Below are positions 9,322 through 17,514 of a stretch of DNA of 64,000 bases, piece by piece. The notes beneath the pieces are model-generated. The model was given only the letters and a program-made list of their open reading frames with translations, was not told the origin of the DNA and did not search any database. Position 1 is the stretch's first letter; every line of letters starts with the position of its first letter. Made by a program: the position numbers and the translations under genes. The DNA is from Actinophytocola sp036378875 (lineage in GTDB: Bacteria > Actinomycetota > Actinomycetes > Mycobacteriales > Pseudonocardiaceae): contig NZ_DASUVO010000128.1 in assembly GCF_036378875.1 (NCBI RefSeq), positions 1-64,000 on the forward strand, read 5' to 3'.

Positions 9322-10710
9322 ATGTCGGGAACGGGTTTATGGCTCGTCGGGGCGCGGGGTTCCGTGGCCACGACGGCTGTCGTCGGCTCACTCGCGTTAC
9401 GGGCGAAGCTGGTCGAGCCGGTCGGTTGCGTGACCGAGCGGCCGGAGTTCGCGGGCGTGCCGCTACCGGCGTGGGAGGACATCGTGGTCGGCGGCCACGA
9501 CATCGTCCACACGCCACTGGAGAAGCGGGCGGAGCAGCTGGCCGACGCGGGCCTGATCCCGCACCGGGTGCTGACCGCGACGCTCACCGGCCTGCGTGCG
9601 GTGAACGCCCGCATCCGCGACGGCTACCACCCGGCGACCCACACCGGCGCCCAGGCCGACGCGGTGGCCAGGCTGGTCGAGGACATCACGTCGTTCCGCG
9701 CGTCACATGGTCTTGACCGTGTGGTGGTCGTGAACGTGTCGTCGACCGAGCCACCGGTGCCGACCGTTCCCGAACACGAGTCCCTGCCGCTGCTCGAAGC
9801 CGCGCTGGCCGATCCCGCGCGGGCTGTGCTGCCACCGAGTTCCCTGATGGCGTACGCGGCGCTGAAGGCGGGCTGCGGGTTCGTCGACTTCACCCCGTCG
9901 CCCGGCGTCCGGCTGCCGGCGCTGCACGAGCTGGCGGTGTCCGCCGGGCTGCCGTACGCGGGCTCGGACGGCAAGACGGGCGAGACCCTGTTGCGCACGG
10001 TGCTGGCCCCGATGTTCACGTCCAGGGCACTGCGTGTCCGCTCGTGGGCTGGCACGAACCTGCTCGGCGGCGGCGACGGCGCGAACCTCGCCGACCCGGA
10101 CCAGGCGAAGGGCAAACTCGACTCCAAGGCCCGCGGCCTGGCCGCGTTGCTCGGCGAGGGCGTGACGGCCCCGCTCCACATCGACAACGTCCCCGACCTG
10201 GGCGAACAGAAAACCGCGTGGGACCACGTGTCGTTCGAGGGCTTCCTGGGCGCACGGATGACCCTGCAGTTCACCTGGACGGGCCTGGACTCGTCACTGG
10301 CGGCTCCGCTCATCCTGGACCTGACCCGCCTGGTGTCCGCGGCCCACGCGGCGGGACAGTCGGGCCCACTGGCCGACCTGGCATTCTTCTTCAAGGACCC
10401 GGTAGCCACCGACGAACACCGCTTCGCCCAACAAACCGACATGCTCACGGCATGGGCGCAAGCCCTCCATCCACAACCGACGAGTAATCCACAACCCACG
10501 AGTAACAACCCGCCACTGTCACCCCCCACCGGTAGACTGGCACGGCGGGACGCCCCCGGGACCGGGTGGGGGTTGGGTAACGCGCGCGCGAGCTTTGAGC
10601 AGCCGGCATCCACGACACCAGCTGCGCCGTCACCAGCAGCGCCGTCACCAGCAGCGCCGTCACCGGCCGGTCCGCGGCCGACATCGCAGTCCGACGACGG
10701 TGCGTCATGA
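9322..10710 (+). CDS. ino1: inositol-3-phosphate synthase (ebo-like operon gene 1)
   Basis: 462 residues; NAD-dependent synthase converting glucose-6-phosphate to 1L-myo-inositol-3-phosphate. The NAD-binding N-terminus reads L-V-G-A-R-G-S-V-A-T-T, and the catalytic half includes G-S-D-G-K-T-G-E-T-L and N-L-L-G-G-G-D-G-A-N-L, both family hallmarks. After about residue 380 the enzyme core ends. A roughly 75-residue Pro/Ala/Ser/Thr tail follows, containing a tandem A-A-P-S-P repeat encoded by 15-bp units near 10624-10668; this tail is unusual. The stop overlaps the next ATG as ATGA. Gene order with UbiA-, EboA-, EboB-, EboE- and EboF-type genes suggests it supplies a cyclitol phosphate to that pathway rather than general phosphatidylinositol synthesis. 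Confidence 0.93.
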   Translation: MSGTGLWLVGARGSVATTAVVGSLALRAKLVEPVGCVTERPEFAGVPLPAWEDIVVGGHDIVHTPLEKRAEQLADAGLIPHRVLTATLTGLRAVNARIRDGYHPATHTGAQADAVARLVEDITSFRASHGLDRVVVVNVSSTEPPVPTVPEHESLPLLEAALADPARAVLPPSSLMAYAALKAGCGFVDFTPSPGVRLPALHELAVSAGLPYAGSDGKTGETLLRTVLAPMFTSRALRVRSWAGTNLLGGGDGANLADPDQAKGKLDSKARGLAALLGEGVTAPLHIDNVPDLGEQKTAWDHVSFEGFLGARMTLQFTWTGLDSSLAAPLILDLTRLVSAAHAAGQSGPLADLAFFFKDPVATDEHRFAQQTDMLTAWAQALHPQPTSNPQPTSNNPPLSPPTGRLARRDAPGTGWGLGNARASFEQPASTTPAAPSPAAPSPAAPSPAGPRPTSQSDDGAS

Positions 10711-11558
10711 AGGCCTTCCTCCAGCTTGTGCGGGCGCCCGCGGCGTTGACCGTCATCGGCGACACGGTCGCCGGGGCCGCCGCCGCCGGCAAACCCCTGC
10801 GTGGCCGGCGACTTCTCCTTCCCCTGTCCTCGGTTTCCTTCTACTGGGCCGGCATGGCGCTCAACGACTGGGCCGACCGCGAGCTCGACGCGGTCGAACG
10901 CCCGGAACGGCCCATCCCCTCGGGGCGCGTCAGCCCCGGGCAAGCGCTCGCGGTCGCCGGCGGGCTCACCGCCGCGGGTCTGGGCCTGGCCCGCGCCGCC
11001 GGCGGCCGCGACACCTTCACGCTGGCCGTGCCCCTCGCCGCCGCGGTCTGGGCCTACGACACCGTCCTCAAGAAGACCGTCGCCGGCCCGGCCAGCATGG
11101 CCGCGTGCCGCGCGCTGGACGTGCTCATGGGCGCGGGCGCCGCGGGTGCCAGGAAGGCACTCCCCAGCGCCATCGCCGTCGGCGGCCACACCCTCGGCGT
11201 CACCGCGCTGTCCCAGGGTGAAGTCCACGGCGCGTCGCCGACCACCGCGAAGACCGTGCTCGCCGGCACGGGCCTCACCGCCCTGACCGCGGTCACCGGC
11301 GCCCGCACCTGGCGCGACCGGCTCGGCGCGGCCGCGTTCACCGGCGTCTACACCTCGCTCGTCGGCCGCGCCCAGTACAGCGCCACCCAGGACCCTTCCG
11401 CGACAACGGTTCGCACCGCCACGATGGCCGGCATCCACGGCATGGTCCCACTCCAGGCCGCGCTCACCGCCCGCCGCGGCTCGCTGCTCGGCGCGCTCGC
11501 GGTCGCCGCCGCGCTCCCCGTCGCCCGCCGGCTCGCCAGGAAGGTGAGCCCGACATGA
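10707..11558 (+). CDS. eboC: UbiA-family prenyltransferase, EboC type
   Basis: A 283-residue integral membrane protein. The first Asp-rich UbiA motif N-D-W-A-D-R-E-L-D lies at residues 53-61, followed by E-R-P-E-R-P-I-P-S-G, where family members bind the prenyl diphosphate. Y-D-T-V-L-K-K lies near 116. I do not see a classical second Asp-rich motif, so the acceptor chemistry may be atypical. Several Ala/Leu-rich helices follow. It overlaps the genes on both sides by 4 nt. Members next to inositol-phosphate synthase and EboA/B/E/F genes are widespread in actinobacteria; the likely reaction is prenylation of a cyclitol phosphate or related polar head, which is inference. Confidence 0.85.
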   Translation: MKAFLQLVRAPAALTVIGDTVAGAAAAGKPLRGRRLLLPLSSVSFYWAGMALNDWADRELDAVERPERPIPSGRVSPGQALAVAGGLTAAGLGLARAAGGRDTFTLAVPLAAAVWAYDTVLKKTVAGPASMAACRALDVLMGAGAAGARKALPSAIAVGGHTLGVTALSQGEVHGASPTTAKTVLAGTGLTALTAVTGARTWRDRLGAAAFTGVYTSLVGRAQYSATQDPSATTVRTATMAGIHGMVPLQAALTARRGSLLGALAVAAALPVARRLARKVSPT

Positions 11559-12997
11559 CCTTTCGTCTTGGTTACGGCACCAACGGGTTCGCCAACCACC
11601 GGCTCGACGACGCGCTCCGCGTGATCGCCGACCTCGGCTACACGGCCGTCGCGTTGACGCTCGACCACAACCACCTCGACCCGTACGCCGACGACGCCGC
11701 CACACAGATCGATCACGTGGCGAACCTCCTCGACCGGCTCGGCCTGCGCAGCGTCGTCGAAACCGGTGCCCGCTACCTGCTCGACCCGCTGCACAAGCAC
11801 CACCCCACCCTCGTGTGTGACGAGCCGGAGCGGCGCATCGACTTCCTCCGCCGCGCGATCCGCGTCGCGGGCGGCATCGGCGCGGACTGCGTGTCCTTCT
11901 GGTCCGGTATCCGACCGTCCGATGTGGATCCGTCCACGGCGTGGCGACGCATGCTCGACGGCGTCAGCGAAGTGCTCGAAGAAGCGACGGTCCGGGATGT
12001 CCCGTTAGGACTCGAACCAGAGCCTGGCATGTTCGTCGAGCACCTGTCCGACGCGCTCCGCCTGCGCGAAGAACTCGGCTCACCAGCGCTTTTCGGTATC
12101 ACGCTCGACGTGGGCCACTGCGTCGCCGTTGAGCCGGAGGACGCCGCCGCGTGCATCAGGCGCGCGGGTGACCTGCTTGTGAACGTCCAGCTCGACGACA
12201 TGCGCACGGGGGTGCACGAGCATCTCGAGTTCGGCGAGGGAGAGCTCGATCTGCCCGCCACCCTCGCGGCGTTGAGCGAGGTCGGCTACACCGGCGTCGC
12301 GGCGGTTGAGCTGCCGCGGCACAGCCACGCGGCGCCGGTGGTGGCCTCGCGCGCGATCACAGCGCTGCGTGAAGCGCTGGCACCCGACGAGGAGTGGGTG
12401 AGGAACGTGGATCATCCGTGGCTGGTCGAGGCCGAGCAGAAGGTACGCCAGGATCCGGCTTCGGTCGCGTCGCTGTTCCCCGCGGTCGGCCGCAAGGTCG
12501 GCCGCGAGCCGCTGCGGCCGGAGACCGACCCGCAGGGCCTCGTCCACGGTACCGTCGACGACCTCGCACGCACCCGGCTGCTCGCGGTGCTCGCCGAGGT
12601 GCTCGCTCCCGAGCCGCTGGCCGAGGAGGTCGGCCGGCTGTACCGGTACGGCGACGACGCCGAGCGGCGCGGCGTGCTCCGCGGCCTCACCGCGCTTCCT
12701 GAGTCGACCGTCGCGACCGGACTCGACCTCGTGAAGGACGCGTTGCGGGCCAACGACATCCGGCTCGTCGCGGCCGCCATGGGCGACTTCGCCGCCCGCC
12801 ACCTCGACGACCACAACTGGCGACACGGCGTGCTCAAGTGCCTGTTCGTCGGGGTACCGCTCGCCGCGGTGTCCGATTTGGACAGACGACGCGACGTCGA
12901 GCTGCTGCGTATGGTCAGCGACTACGCCGAGGAACGAAGGGCCGCCGGCCGCGAGGTGCCGGCGGACGCCGTGACACTGCTGGAGGCCAGCTCGTGA
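11555..12997 (+). CDS. eboA: xylose-isomerase-like TIM barrel fused to an EboA domain
   Basis: 480 residues. Residues 1 to about 275 form an AP-endonuclease-2/xylose-isomerase-like barrel with the expected metal-site positions: L-E-P-E-P-G (about 153), L-D-V-G-H (about 185), Q-L-D-D with a downstream H-E-H-L-E-F-G-E-G-E-L-D, and V-E-L-P-R-H (about 254). Residues from about 340 to 480 are helical and match the EboA type (R-L-Y-R-Y-G-D-D-A-E-R-R-G; H-N-W-R-H-G-V-L-K-C-L-F-V-G-V-P-L). In cyanobacterial ebo clusters EboA is a separate small protein; here it is fused. The ATG at 11555 and the stop at 12997 both overlap neighbours by 4 nt. Substrate unknown. Confidence 0.82.
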   Translation: MTFRLGYGTNGFANHRLDDALRVIADLGYTAVALTLDHNHLDPYADDAATQIDHVANLLDRLGLRSVVETGARYLLDPLHKHHPTLVCDEPERRIDFLRRAIRVAGGIGADCVSFWSGIRPSDVDPSTAWRRMLDGVSEVLEEATVRDVPLGLEPEPGMFVEHLSDALRLREELGSPALFGITLDVGHCVAVEPEDAAACIRRAGDLLVNVQLDDMRTGVHEHLEFGEGELDLPATLAALSEVGYTGVAAVELPRHSHAAPVVASRAITALREALAPDEEWVRNVDHPWLVEAEQKVRQDPASVASLFPAVGRKVGREPLRPETDPQGLVHGTVDDLARTRLLAVLAEVLAPEPLAEEVGRLYRYGDDAERRGVLRGLTALPESTVATGLDLVKDALRANDIRLVAAAMGDFAARHLDDHNWRHGVLKCLFVGVPLAAVSDLDRRRDVELLRMVSDYAEERRAAGREVPADAVTLLEASS

Positions 12998-13860
12998 GGA
13001 TCTTCGACCCGCACATCCACATGACCTCGCGGACCACCGACGACTACGAGGCCATGTTCGCCGTCGGCGTCCGCGCCCTCGTCGAGCCGGCGTTCTGGCT
13101 CGGACAGCCCCGCACGAGTGTCGCGTCGTTCAGCGACTACTTCGACTCCCTGATCGGCTGGGAACGGTTCCGCGCCGCGCAGTTCGGCATCCGCCACCAC
13201 TGCACGATCGCGTTGAACCCCAAGGAGGCCAACGACCCCCGCTGTCGCGAGGTGCTCGACGTGCTGCCGCGTTACCTCGCGAAGGACGGCGTGGTCGCGG
13301 TCGGCGAGGTCGGCTACGACTCGATGACGCCGGAGGAGGACGAGGTCTTCGCCAGGCAGCTCCAGCTCGCGGTCTCCCACGAGCTGCCCGCGCTCGTGCA
13401 CACCCCGCACCGCGACAAGCTCGCCGGCACTCGCCGGACGTTGGACGTGGTGAAGGAGTCGGGAGTCGACCCGGGCCGCGTGCTCGTCGACCACCTCAAC
13501 GAGCCGACCGTCGGTGTGGTCGCGGAGTCCGGCTGCTGGATGGGCTTCTCCATCTACCCGGACACGAAGATGGACGAGCAGCGGATGGTCGCGATCCTCC
13601 GCGAGTACGGCACCGACCGCATGATCGTGAACTCGGCCGCCGACTGGGGCCGCTCGGATCCCTTGAAGACGTACAAGACCGGGCTCGCGATGCTCGCCGC
13701 CGGCTTCAGCGAGTCCGATGTGGACAAGGTGCTGTGGCAGAACCCGGTCGATTTCTACTCCCAGAGTGATCGGCTGGTGCTCGACGAGCTGCCGGGCTTC
13801 GCGCCATCCACGCAGACCTTCGCGGGCAACTCGGTGCTTCGTGGTGGAGGGCCGGCGTGA
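12994..13860 (+). CDS. eboB: TatD-family metal-dependent hydrolase, EboB type
   Basis: 288 residues from the GTG at 12994 that overlaps the preceding stop. Amidohydrolase-fold metal ligands are all visible: H-I-H at residues 7-9, V-G-E-V-G-Y-D near 105, L-V-H-T-P-H near 132, V-D-H-L-N-E near 166 and V-N-S-A-A-D-W-G near 211. This is the EboB branch of TatD-like proteins rather than the DNase branch, judged by operon context and by C-W-M-G-F-S-I-Y-P. A longer open frame upstream overlaps the previous gene and lacks the family start. It probably hydrolyses a small metabolite made or carried by this operon. Confidence 0.86.
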   Translation: MRIFDPHIHMTSRTTDDYEAMFAVGVRALVEPAFWLGQPRTSVASFSDYFDSLIGWERFRAAQFGIRHHCTIALNPKEANDPRCREVLDVLPRYLAKDGVVAVGEVGYDSMTPEEDEVFARQLQLAVSHELPALVHTPHRDKLAGTRRTLDVVKESGVDPGRVLVDHLNEPTVGVVAESGCWMGFSIYPDTKMDEQRMVAILREYGTDRMIVNSAADWGRSDPLKTYKTGLAMLAAGFSESDVDKVLWQNPVDFYSQSDRLVLDELPGFAPSTQTFAGNSVLRGGGPA

Positions 13861-14990
13861 CCCCGCTTTCCTACTGCACCAACGTGCACCCGGCCGAGGA
13901 CCTGCCGGGTGTGCTGGCGCAGCTCGACCGCTACGCCGAGCCGGTGCGGCGGCTGGTCGGCGCGGACGTGCTGGGCCTTGGGCTGTGGCTGCCCGCGGCG
14001 CTGGCGCGGGAGCTGGCCGAGTCGCCTGAGCTGCGCGCCAAGCTGCGGGCCGAGCTCGACGCCCGCGGCCTGGAGGTCTACACGCTCAACGCCTTCCCGT
14101 ACGGCGGTTTCCACGACGAGGTCGTCAAGCACTCCGTGTACCGTCCGGAATGGACGGATAGCGCACGTCTCCGATACACCGCTGACTGTGCCGTCGTGCT
14201 CGCGGACCTGCTGCCCGACTCCGCGACCTACGGTTCGATCTCCACGCTGCCACTCGCCTGGCGCACGCCATGGACCCCGGCGGACGACGACACCGCCACC
14301 GCCGCCCTCGGCGAGTTGACCGGGGTGCTGGATGGGATGGCCGTGGGGCACGGCCGTCCCATCCGGCTGGCGGTCGAACCGGAGCCGGGCTGTGTACTGG
14401 ACACCGTCGCGGACGCGGTGCGGTGGCTCGCACCTCGCGTCGACCCCCGGTACGTGGGGTTGTGCCTGGACACCTGCCACCTGGCCGTGTCCTTCGCCGA
14501 CCCGGCCGACACCGTCGCGTCGATCCACCGCGCCGGGCTCGAGGTGGTGAAGGTGCAGGCTTCCGCGGCGCTCCAGGTCGAGGACCCGGGCAGTGCACAG
14601 GCCCGGCAGGCGCTCGCGGACTTCACGGAACCTCGCTACCTGCACCAGGTCCGCGAACGGACGCCGACCGGGACGGTGCTCGCGGCCGACGACCTGCCGC
14701 AGGCACACGACGAACTGCCGGCCCGCGACGCGTGGCGCGTGCACTTCCACGTGCCACTGCACGCCAGACCGGCCGCACCCCTGTCGGCGACGACCGACGT
14801 TCTCCGGACCGCGATCGCCACCCTGCGGTCCACGGTGGACGAGATGCCGCACGTCGAGGTCGAGACCTACACCTGGAGCGTGCTGCCGGAGACCGCCGGC
14901 AACGGTGGCGACACGGCGCTGATCAGGGGCATCGCCGCGGAACTTCGCTGGGCCGCGGGCAATCTGTTCGATGTGGAGGGAGTTCGATGA
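13857..14990 (+). CDS. eboE: EboE-type metabolite-traffic TIM-barrel protein
   Basis: 377 residues, starting at a GTG overlapping the previous stop. It belongs to the xylose-isomerase-like TIM-barrel superfamily. It has the EboE-typical opening L-S-Y-C-T-N-V-H-P and L-N-A-F-P-Y-G-G-F-H near residue 80, then L-A-V-E-P-E-P-G-C (about 168), L-C-L-D-T-C-H-L-A (about 203) and H-F-H-V-P-L (about 297), which are positions of metal or substrate ligands. In cyanobacteria EboE is needed for export of the scytonemin monomer to the periplasm; no such pathway is visible here. It is co-translated with the next gene via ATGA. Confidence 0.84.
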   Translation: MTPLSYCTNVHPAEDLPGVLAQLDRYAEPVRRLVGADVLGLGLWLPAALARELAESPELRAKLRAELDARGLEVYTLNAFPYGGFHDEVVKHSVYRPEWTDSARLRYTADCAVVLADLLPDSATYGSISTLPLAWRTPWTPADDDTATAALGELTGVLDGMAVGHGRPIRLAVEPEPGCVLDTVADAVRWLAPRVDPRYVGLCLDTCHLAVSFADPADTVASIHRAGLEVVKVQASAALQVEDPGSAQARQALADFTEPRYLHQVRERTPTGTVLAADDLPQAHDELPARDAWRVHFHVPLHARPAAPLSATTDVLRTAIATLRSTVDEMPHVEVETYTWSVLPETAGNGGDTALIRGIAAELRWAAGNLFDVEGVR

Positions 14991-16375
14991 CACCGCTGGT
15001 CCTGCTCGACGTGGTCGGCATGACGCCGAAGCTGTTGCGGCACATGCCGAACCTGTCGGGGCTGGCTCGTGCCGGCTGGCAGGCCGAGCTCGGCACGGTG
15101 CTACCCGCGGTGACGTGCAGCGTGCAGTCGACGTTCCTCACCGGACTGATGCCGCGCGACCACGGCATCGTCGGCAACGGCTGGTACTTCCGGGAGCTCG
15201 GCGAGGTCTTCCTGTGGCGCCAGCACAACAAGCTCGTGCACGGCGAGAAGCTGTGGGAGACCGCGCGTGGGGCCAACCCGGACTTCCAGACCGCGAACGT
15301 GTGCTGGTGGTACGCGATGGGTGCGACCACGGACATCACGGTCACGCCACGCCCGATCTACCACGCGGACGGCCGCAAGTCCCCGGACGCGTACGTGCGC
15401 CCGCCGGCCCTGCACAACGACCTCGTCGGCGCGTTGGGCGAGTTCCCGCTGTTCCAGTACTGGGGCCCCACGGCGTCCCTGACGTCGAGCGAGTGGATCA
15501 TCGGCGCGTCCCGCAAGATCCTGCGCGAACACCACCCTGACCTGCTGCTGGCATACGTCCCGCACCTCGACTACGACCTGCAGCGGTTCGGCCCGGACTC
15601 CCCGGAGGCCGCGCGTGCCGCCCGTGAGGTGGACGAGGCGCTGAAACCGCTGCTGGACGACGCCAGGAACGCGGGCGCCACCGTGGTCGCGTTGTCGGAG
15701 TACGGCATCACGTCGGTCCAGCGCTCGGTGGACATCAACCGGTTGCTACGCCGCGAGGGCCTGCTCGAGGTGTACACACAGGACGGTATGGAGTACCTGG
15801 ACCCGTGGGTGTCGCGGGCCTTCGCGGTGGCCGACCACCAGGTCGCGCACGTGTATGTCGCCGACCAGTCGGACATTCCACGCGTCGCGTCGATGCTCGG
15901 CGAACTGTCCGGTGTGGACGAGGTACTGGACCGCGCGGCCCAGGCACGATACGGCCTGGACCACGAACGCGCGGGTGACCTGGTCGTGGTGGCGGACCCC
16001 GACGCGTGGTTCACCTACTACTACTGGCTCGACGACGACCGCGCCCCGGACTTCGCGCGCGGCGTGGAGATCCACCGGAAGCCGGGCTACGACCCGGCGG
16101 AGCTGTTCTTCAACCCGGCCGACAAGCTGGCGAAGGCCAAGGCGGGGCTGAACCTGGTACGCAAGAAGGTGGGCCTGCGCTACGCGATGCAGGTGGTGCC
16201 GCTGGACCCGTCGTACGTGCGCGGCTCGCACGGCCGCCTGCCGACCAGTGCCGACGACGGCCCGGTGATGTTGTGCTCGGTCCCGGACGCGGCCCCGCCG
16301 GGCCCGGTGGCCGCGGTCGAGGTACGCGATCTTCTGCTTCAGTTGCAGGGAATTTCGGAAGGAGTTCGACGATGA
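14987..16375 (+). CDS. eboF: alkaline-phosphatase-superfamily phosphodiesterase/pyrophosphatase, EboF type
   Basis: 462 residues from the ATG overlapping the eboE stop. The nucleotide pyrophosphatase fold is visible: the metal-binding Asp8 in L-L-D-V-V-G, a nucleophile Thr near residue 42 in P-A-V-T-C-S-V-Q-S, T-G-L-M-P-R-D-H-G-I-V-G-N-G, and V-P-H-L-D-Y-D near 190. Where most relatives have S-D-H-G, this protein reads L-S-E-Y-G-I-T; I suspect this is an EboF subgroup trait but cannot confirm it. No signal peptide is seen, so it acts in the cytoplasm. A plausible role is removing phosphate or opening a phosphodiester in a cyclitol/prenyl intermediate. Confidence 0.83.
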   Translation: MTPLVLLDVVGMTPKLLRHMPNLSGLARAGWQAELGTVLPAVTCSVQSTFLTGLMPRDHGIVGNGWYFRELGEVFLWRQHNKLVHGEKLWETARGANPDFQTANVCWWYAMGATTDITVTPRPIYHADGRKSPDAYVRPPALHNDLVGALGEFPLFQYWGPTASLTSSEWIIGASRKILREHHPDLLLAYVPHLDYDLQRFGPDSPEAARAAREVDEALKPLLDDARNAGATVVALSEYGITSVQRSVDINRLLRREGLLEVYTQDGMEYLDPWVSRAFAVADHQVAHVYVADQSDIPRVASMLGELSGVDEVLDRAAQARYGLDHERAGDLVVVADPDAWFTYYYWLDDDRAPDFARGVEIHRKPGYDPAELFFNPADKLAKAKAGLNLVRKKVGLRYAMQVVPLDPSYVRGSHGRLPTSADDGPVMLCSVPDAAPPGPVAAVEVRDLLLQLQGISEGVRR

Positions 16376-17376
16376 GTCGACCAGTCACGTTGTTCACCGG
16401 CCAGTGGGCCGACCTTCCGTTCGAGGAGGTGTGCAAGCTCGCCGCGCAGTGGGGATACGACGGACTGGAGATCGCCTGCTCCGGTGATCACTTCGAGGTG
16501 GATCGGGCCCTCGCCGAGGACGACTACGTCCAGAAGAAGCTCGACCAGTTGGCCTCACACGGCCTCAAGGTCTGGACGATTTCCAACCACCTGGTAGGCC
16601 AGGCGATCTGCGACGACCCGATCGACGACCGCCACAAGAACATCATCCCGGCCCGAATCTGGGGCGACGGTGACCCGGAGGGCGTCCGCCAACGCGCGGC
16701 CGCCGAGATGGCCGACACGGCGAGGGCCGCGGCCAAGCTCGGCGTGAACACGGTGGTGGGCTTCACGGGCTCCAAGATCTGGAAGTACGTGGCCATGTTC
16801 CCGCCGGTGTCACAGGAGGTGATCGACGACGGCTACACGGACTTCGCGAACCGCTGGAACCCGATCCTGGACGTGTTCGACGAGGTCGGCGTCCGCTTCG
16901 CCCACGAGGTCCACCCGTCCGAGATCGCCTACGACTACTGGACGACGAAGAAGACGCTGGCCGCGGTGAACAACCGGGAGGCGTTCGGCCTGAACTGGGA
17001 CCCCTCCCACTTCATCTGGCAGGACCTCGACCCGGTCGGCTTCATCCTGGACTTCGCGGACCGCATCTACCACGTGGACTGCAAGGACACCAAGAAGCGC
17101 TTCGACGGCCGCAACGGCCGCCTCGGCTCCCACCTGGCGTGGGCCGACCCGAGGCGAGGCTGGGACTTCGTATCGACCGGCCACGGCGACGTCCCGTGGG
17201 AGGAGAGCTTCCGAGCCCTGAACGCCATCGGCTACGACGGCCCGATCTCCGTCGAGTGGGAGGACGCGGGCATGGACAGGCTACGGGGCGCCGAGGAAGC
17301 GGTGACCTTCATCCGCGCCCACCTGTTCGACAAACCAGACGCAGCCTTCGACGCGGCCTTCTCCACAAAGGACTAA
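16372..17376 (+). CDS. sugar phosphate isomerase/epimerase-like TIM barrel, last gene of the ebo-like operon
   Basis: 334 residues. The AP-endonuclease-2 family barrel shows G-Y-D-G-L-E-I-A near residue 26, F-A-H-E-V-H-P-S-E (about 177), N-W-D-P-S-H-F-I-W-Q (about 207), H-V-D-C-K-D-T (about 234) and S-V-E-W-E-D-A (about 291), so Glu, Asp, His and Glu metal ligands are intact. It overlaps eboF by 4 nt and ends the operon just before a strong hairpin. Relatives act on sugars or inositols (IolE/IolI-like), which fits an inositol-derived substrate, but the reaction is not defined. Confidence 0.85.
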   Translation: MSRPVTLFTGQWADLPFEEVCKLAAQWGYDGLEIACSGDHFEVDRALAEDDYVQKKLDQLASHGLKVWTISNHLVGQAICDDPIDDRHKNIIPARIWGDGDPEGVRQRAAAEMADTARAAAKLGVNTVVGFTGSKIWKYVAMFPPVSQEVIDDGYTDFANRWNPILDVFDEVGVRFAHEVHPSEIAYDYWTTKKTLAAVNNREAFGLNWDPSHFIWQDLDPVGFILDFADRIYHVDCKDTKKRFDGRNGRLGSHLAWADPRRGWDFVSTGHGDVPWEESFRALNAIGYDGPISVEWEDAGMDRLRGAEEAVTFIRAHLFDKPDAAFDAAFSTKD

Positions 17377-17383
17377 CCCCGAA

Positions 17384-17414
17384 GTGGGCGGGCTTACCCG
17401 CGGAGCCCGCCCAC
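17384..17414 (+). terminator. terminator of the ebo-like operon
   Basis: An 11-bp perfect stem GTGGGCGGGCT (17384-17394) pairs with AGCCCGCCCAC (17404-17414) around a 9-nt loop, starting 8 nt after the last stop codon. It is very GC-rich and has no T-run. It is well placed to end the seven-gene transcript. Confidence 0.8.
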
Positions 17415-17514
17415 GCAGGGGTGTGAGAACGAGCGGCCTACGGCCCCGGATTCCCAACTCAAGGGAACCCGACCCTCCCCGGGTCGCATACCCGGTCCAC
17501 CCGCCGCCCCTCGA

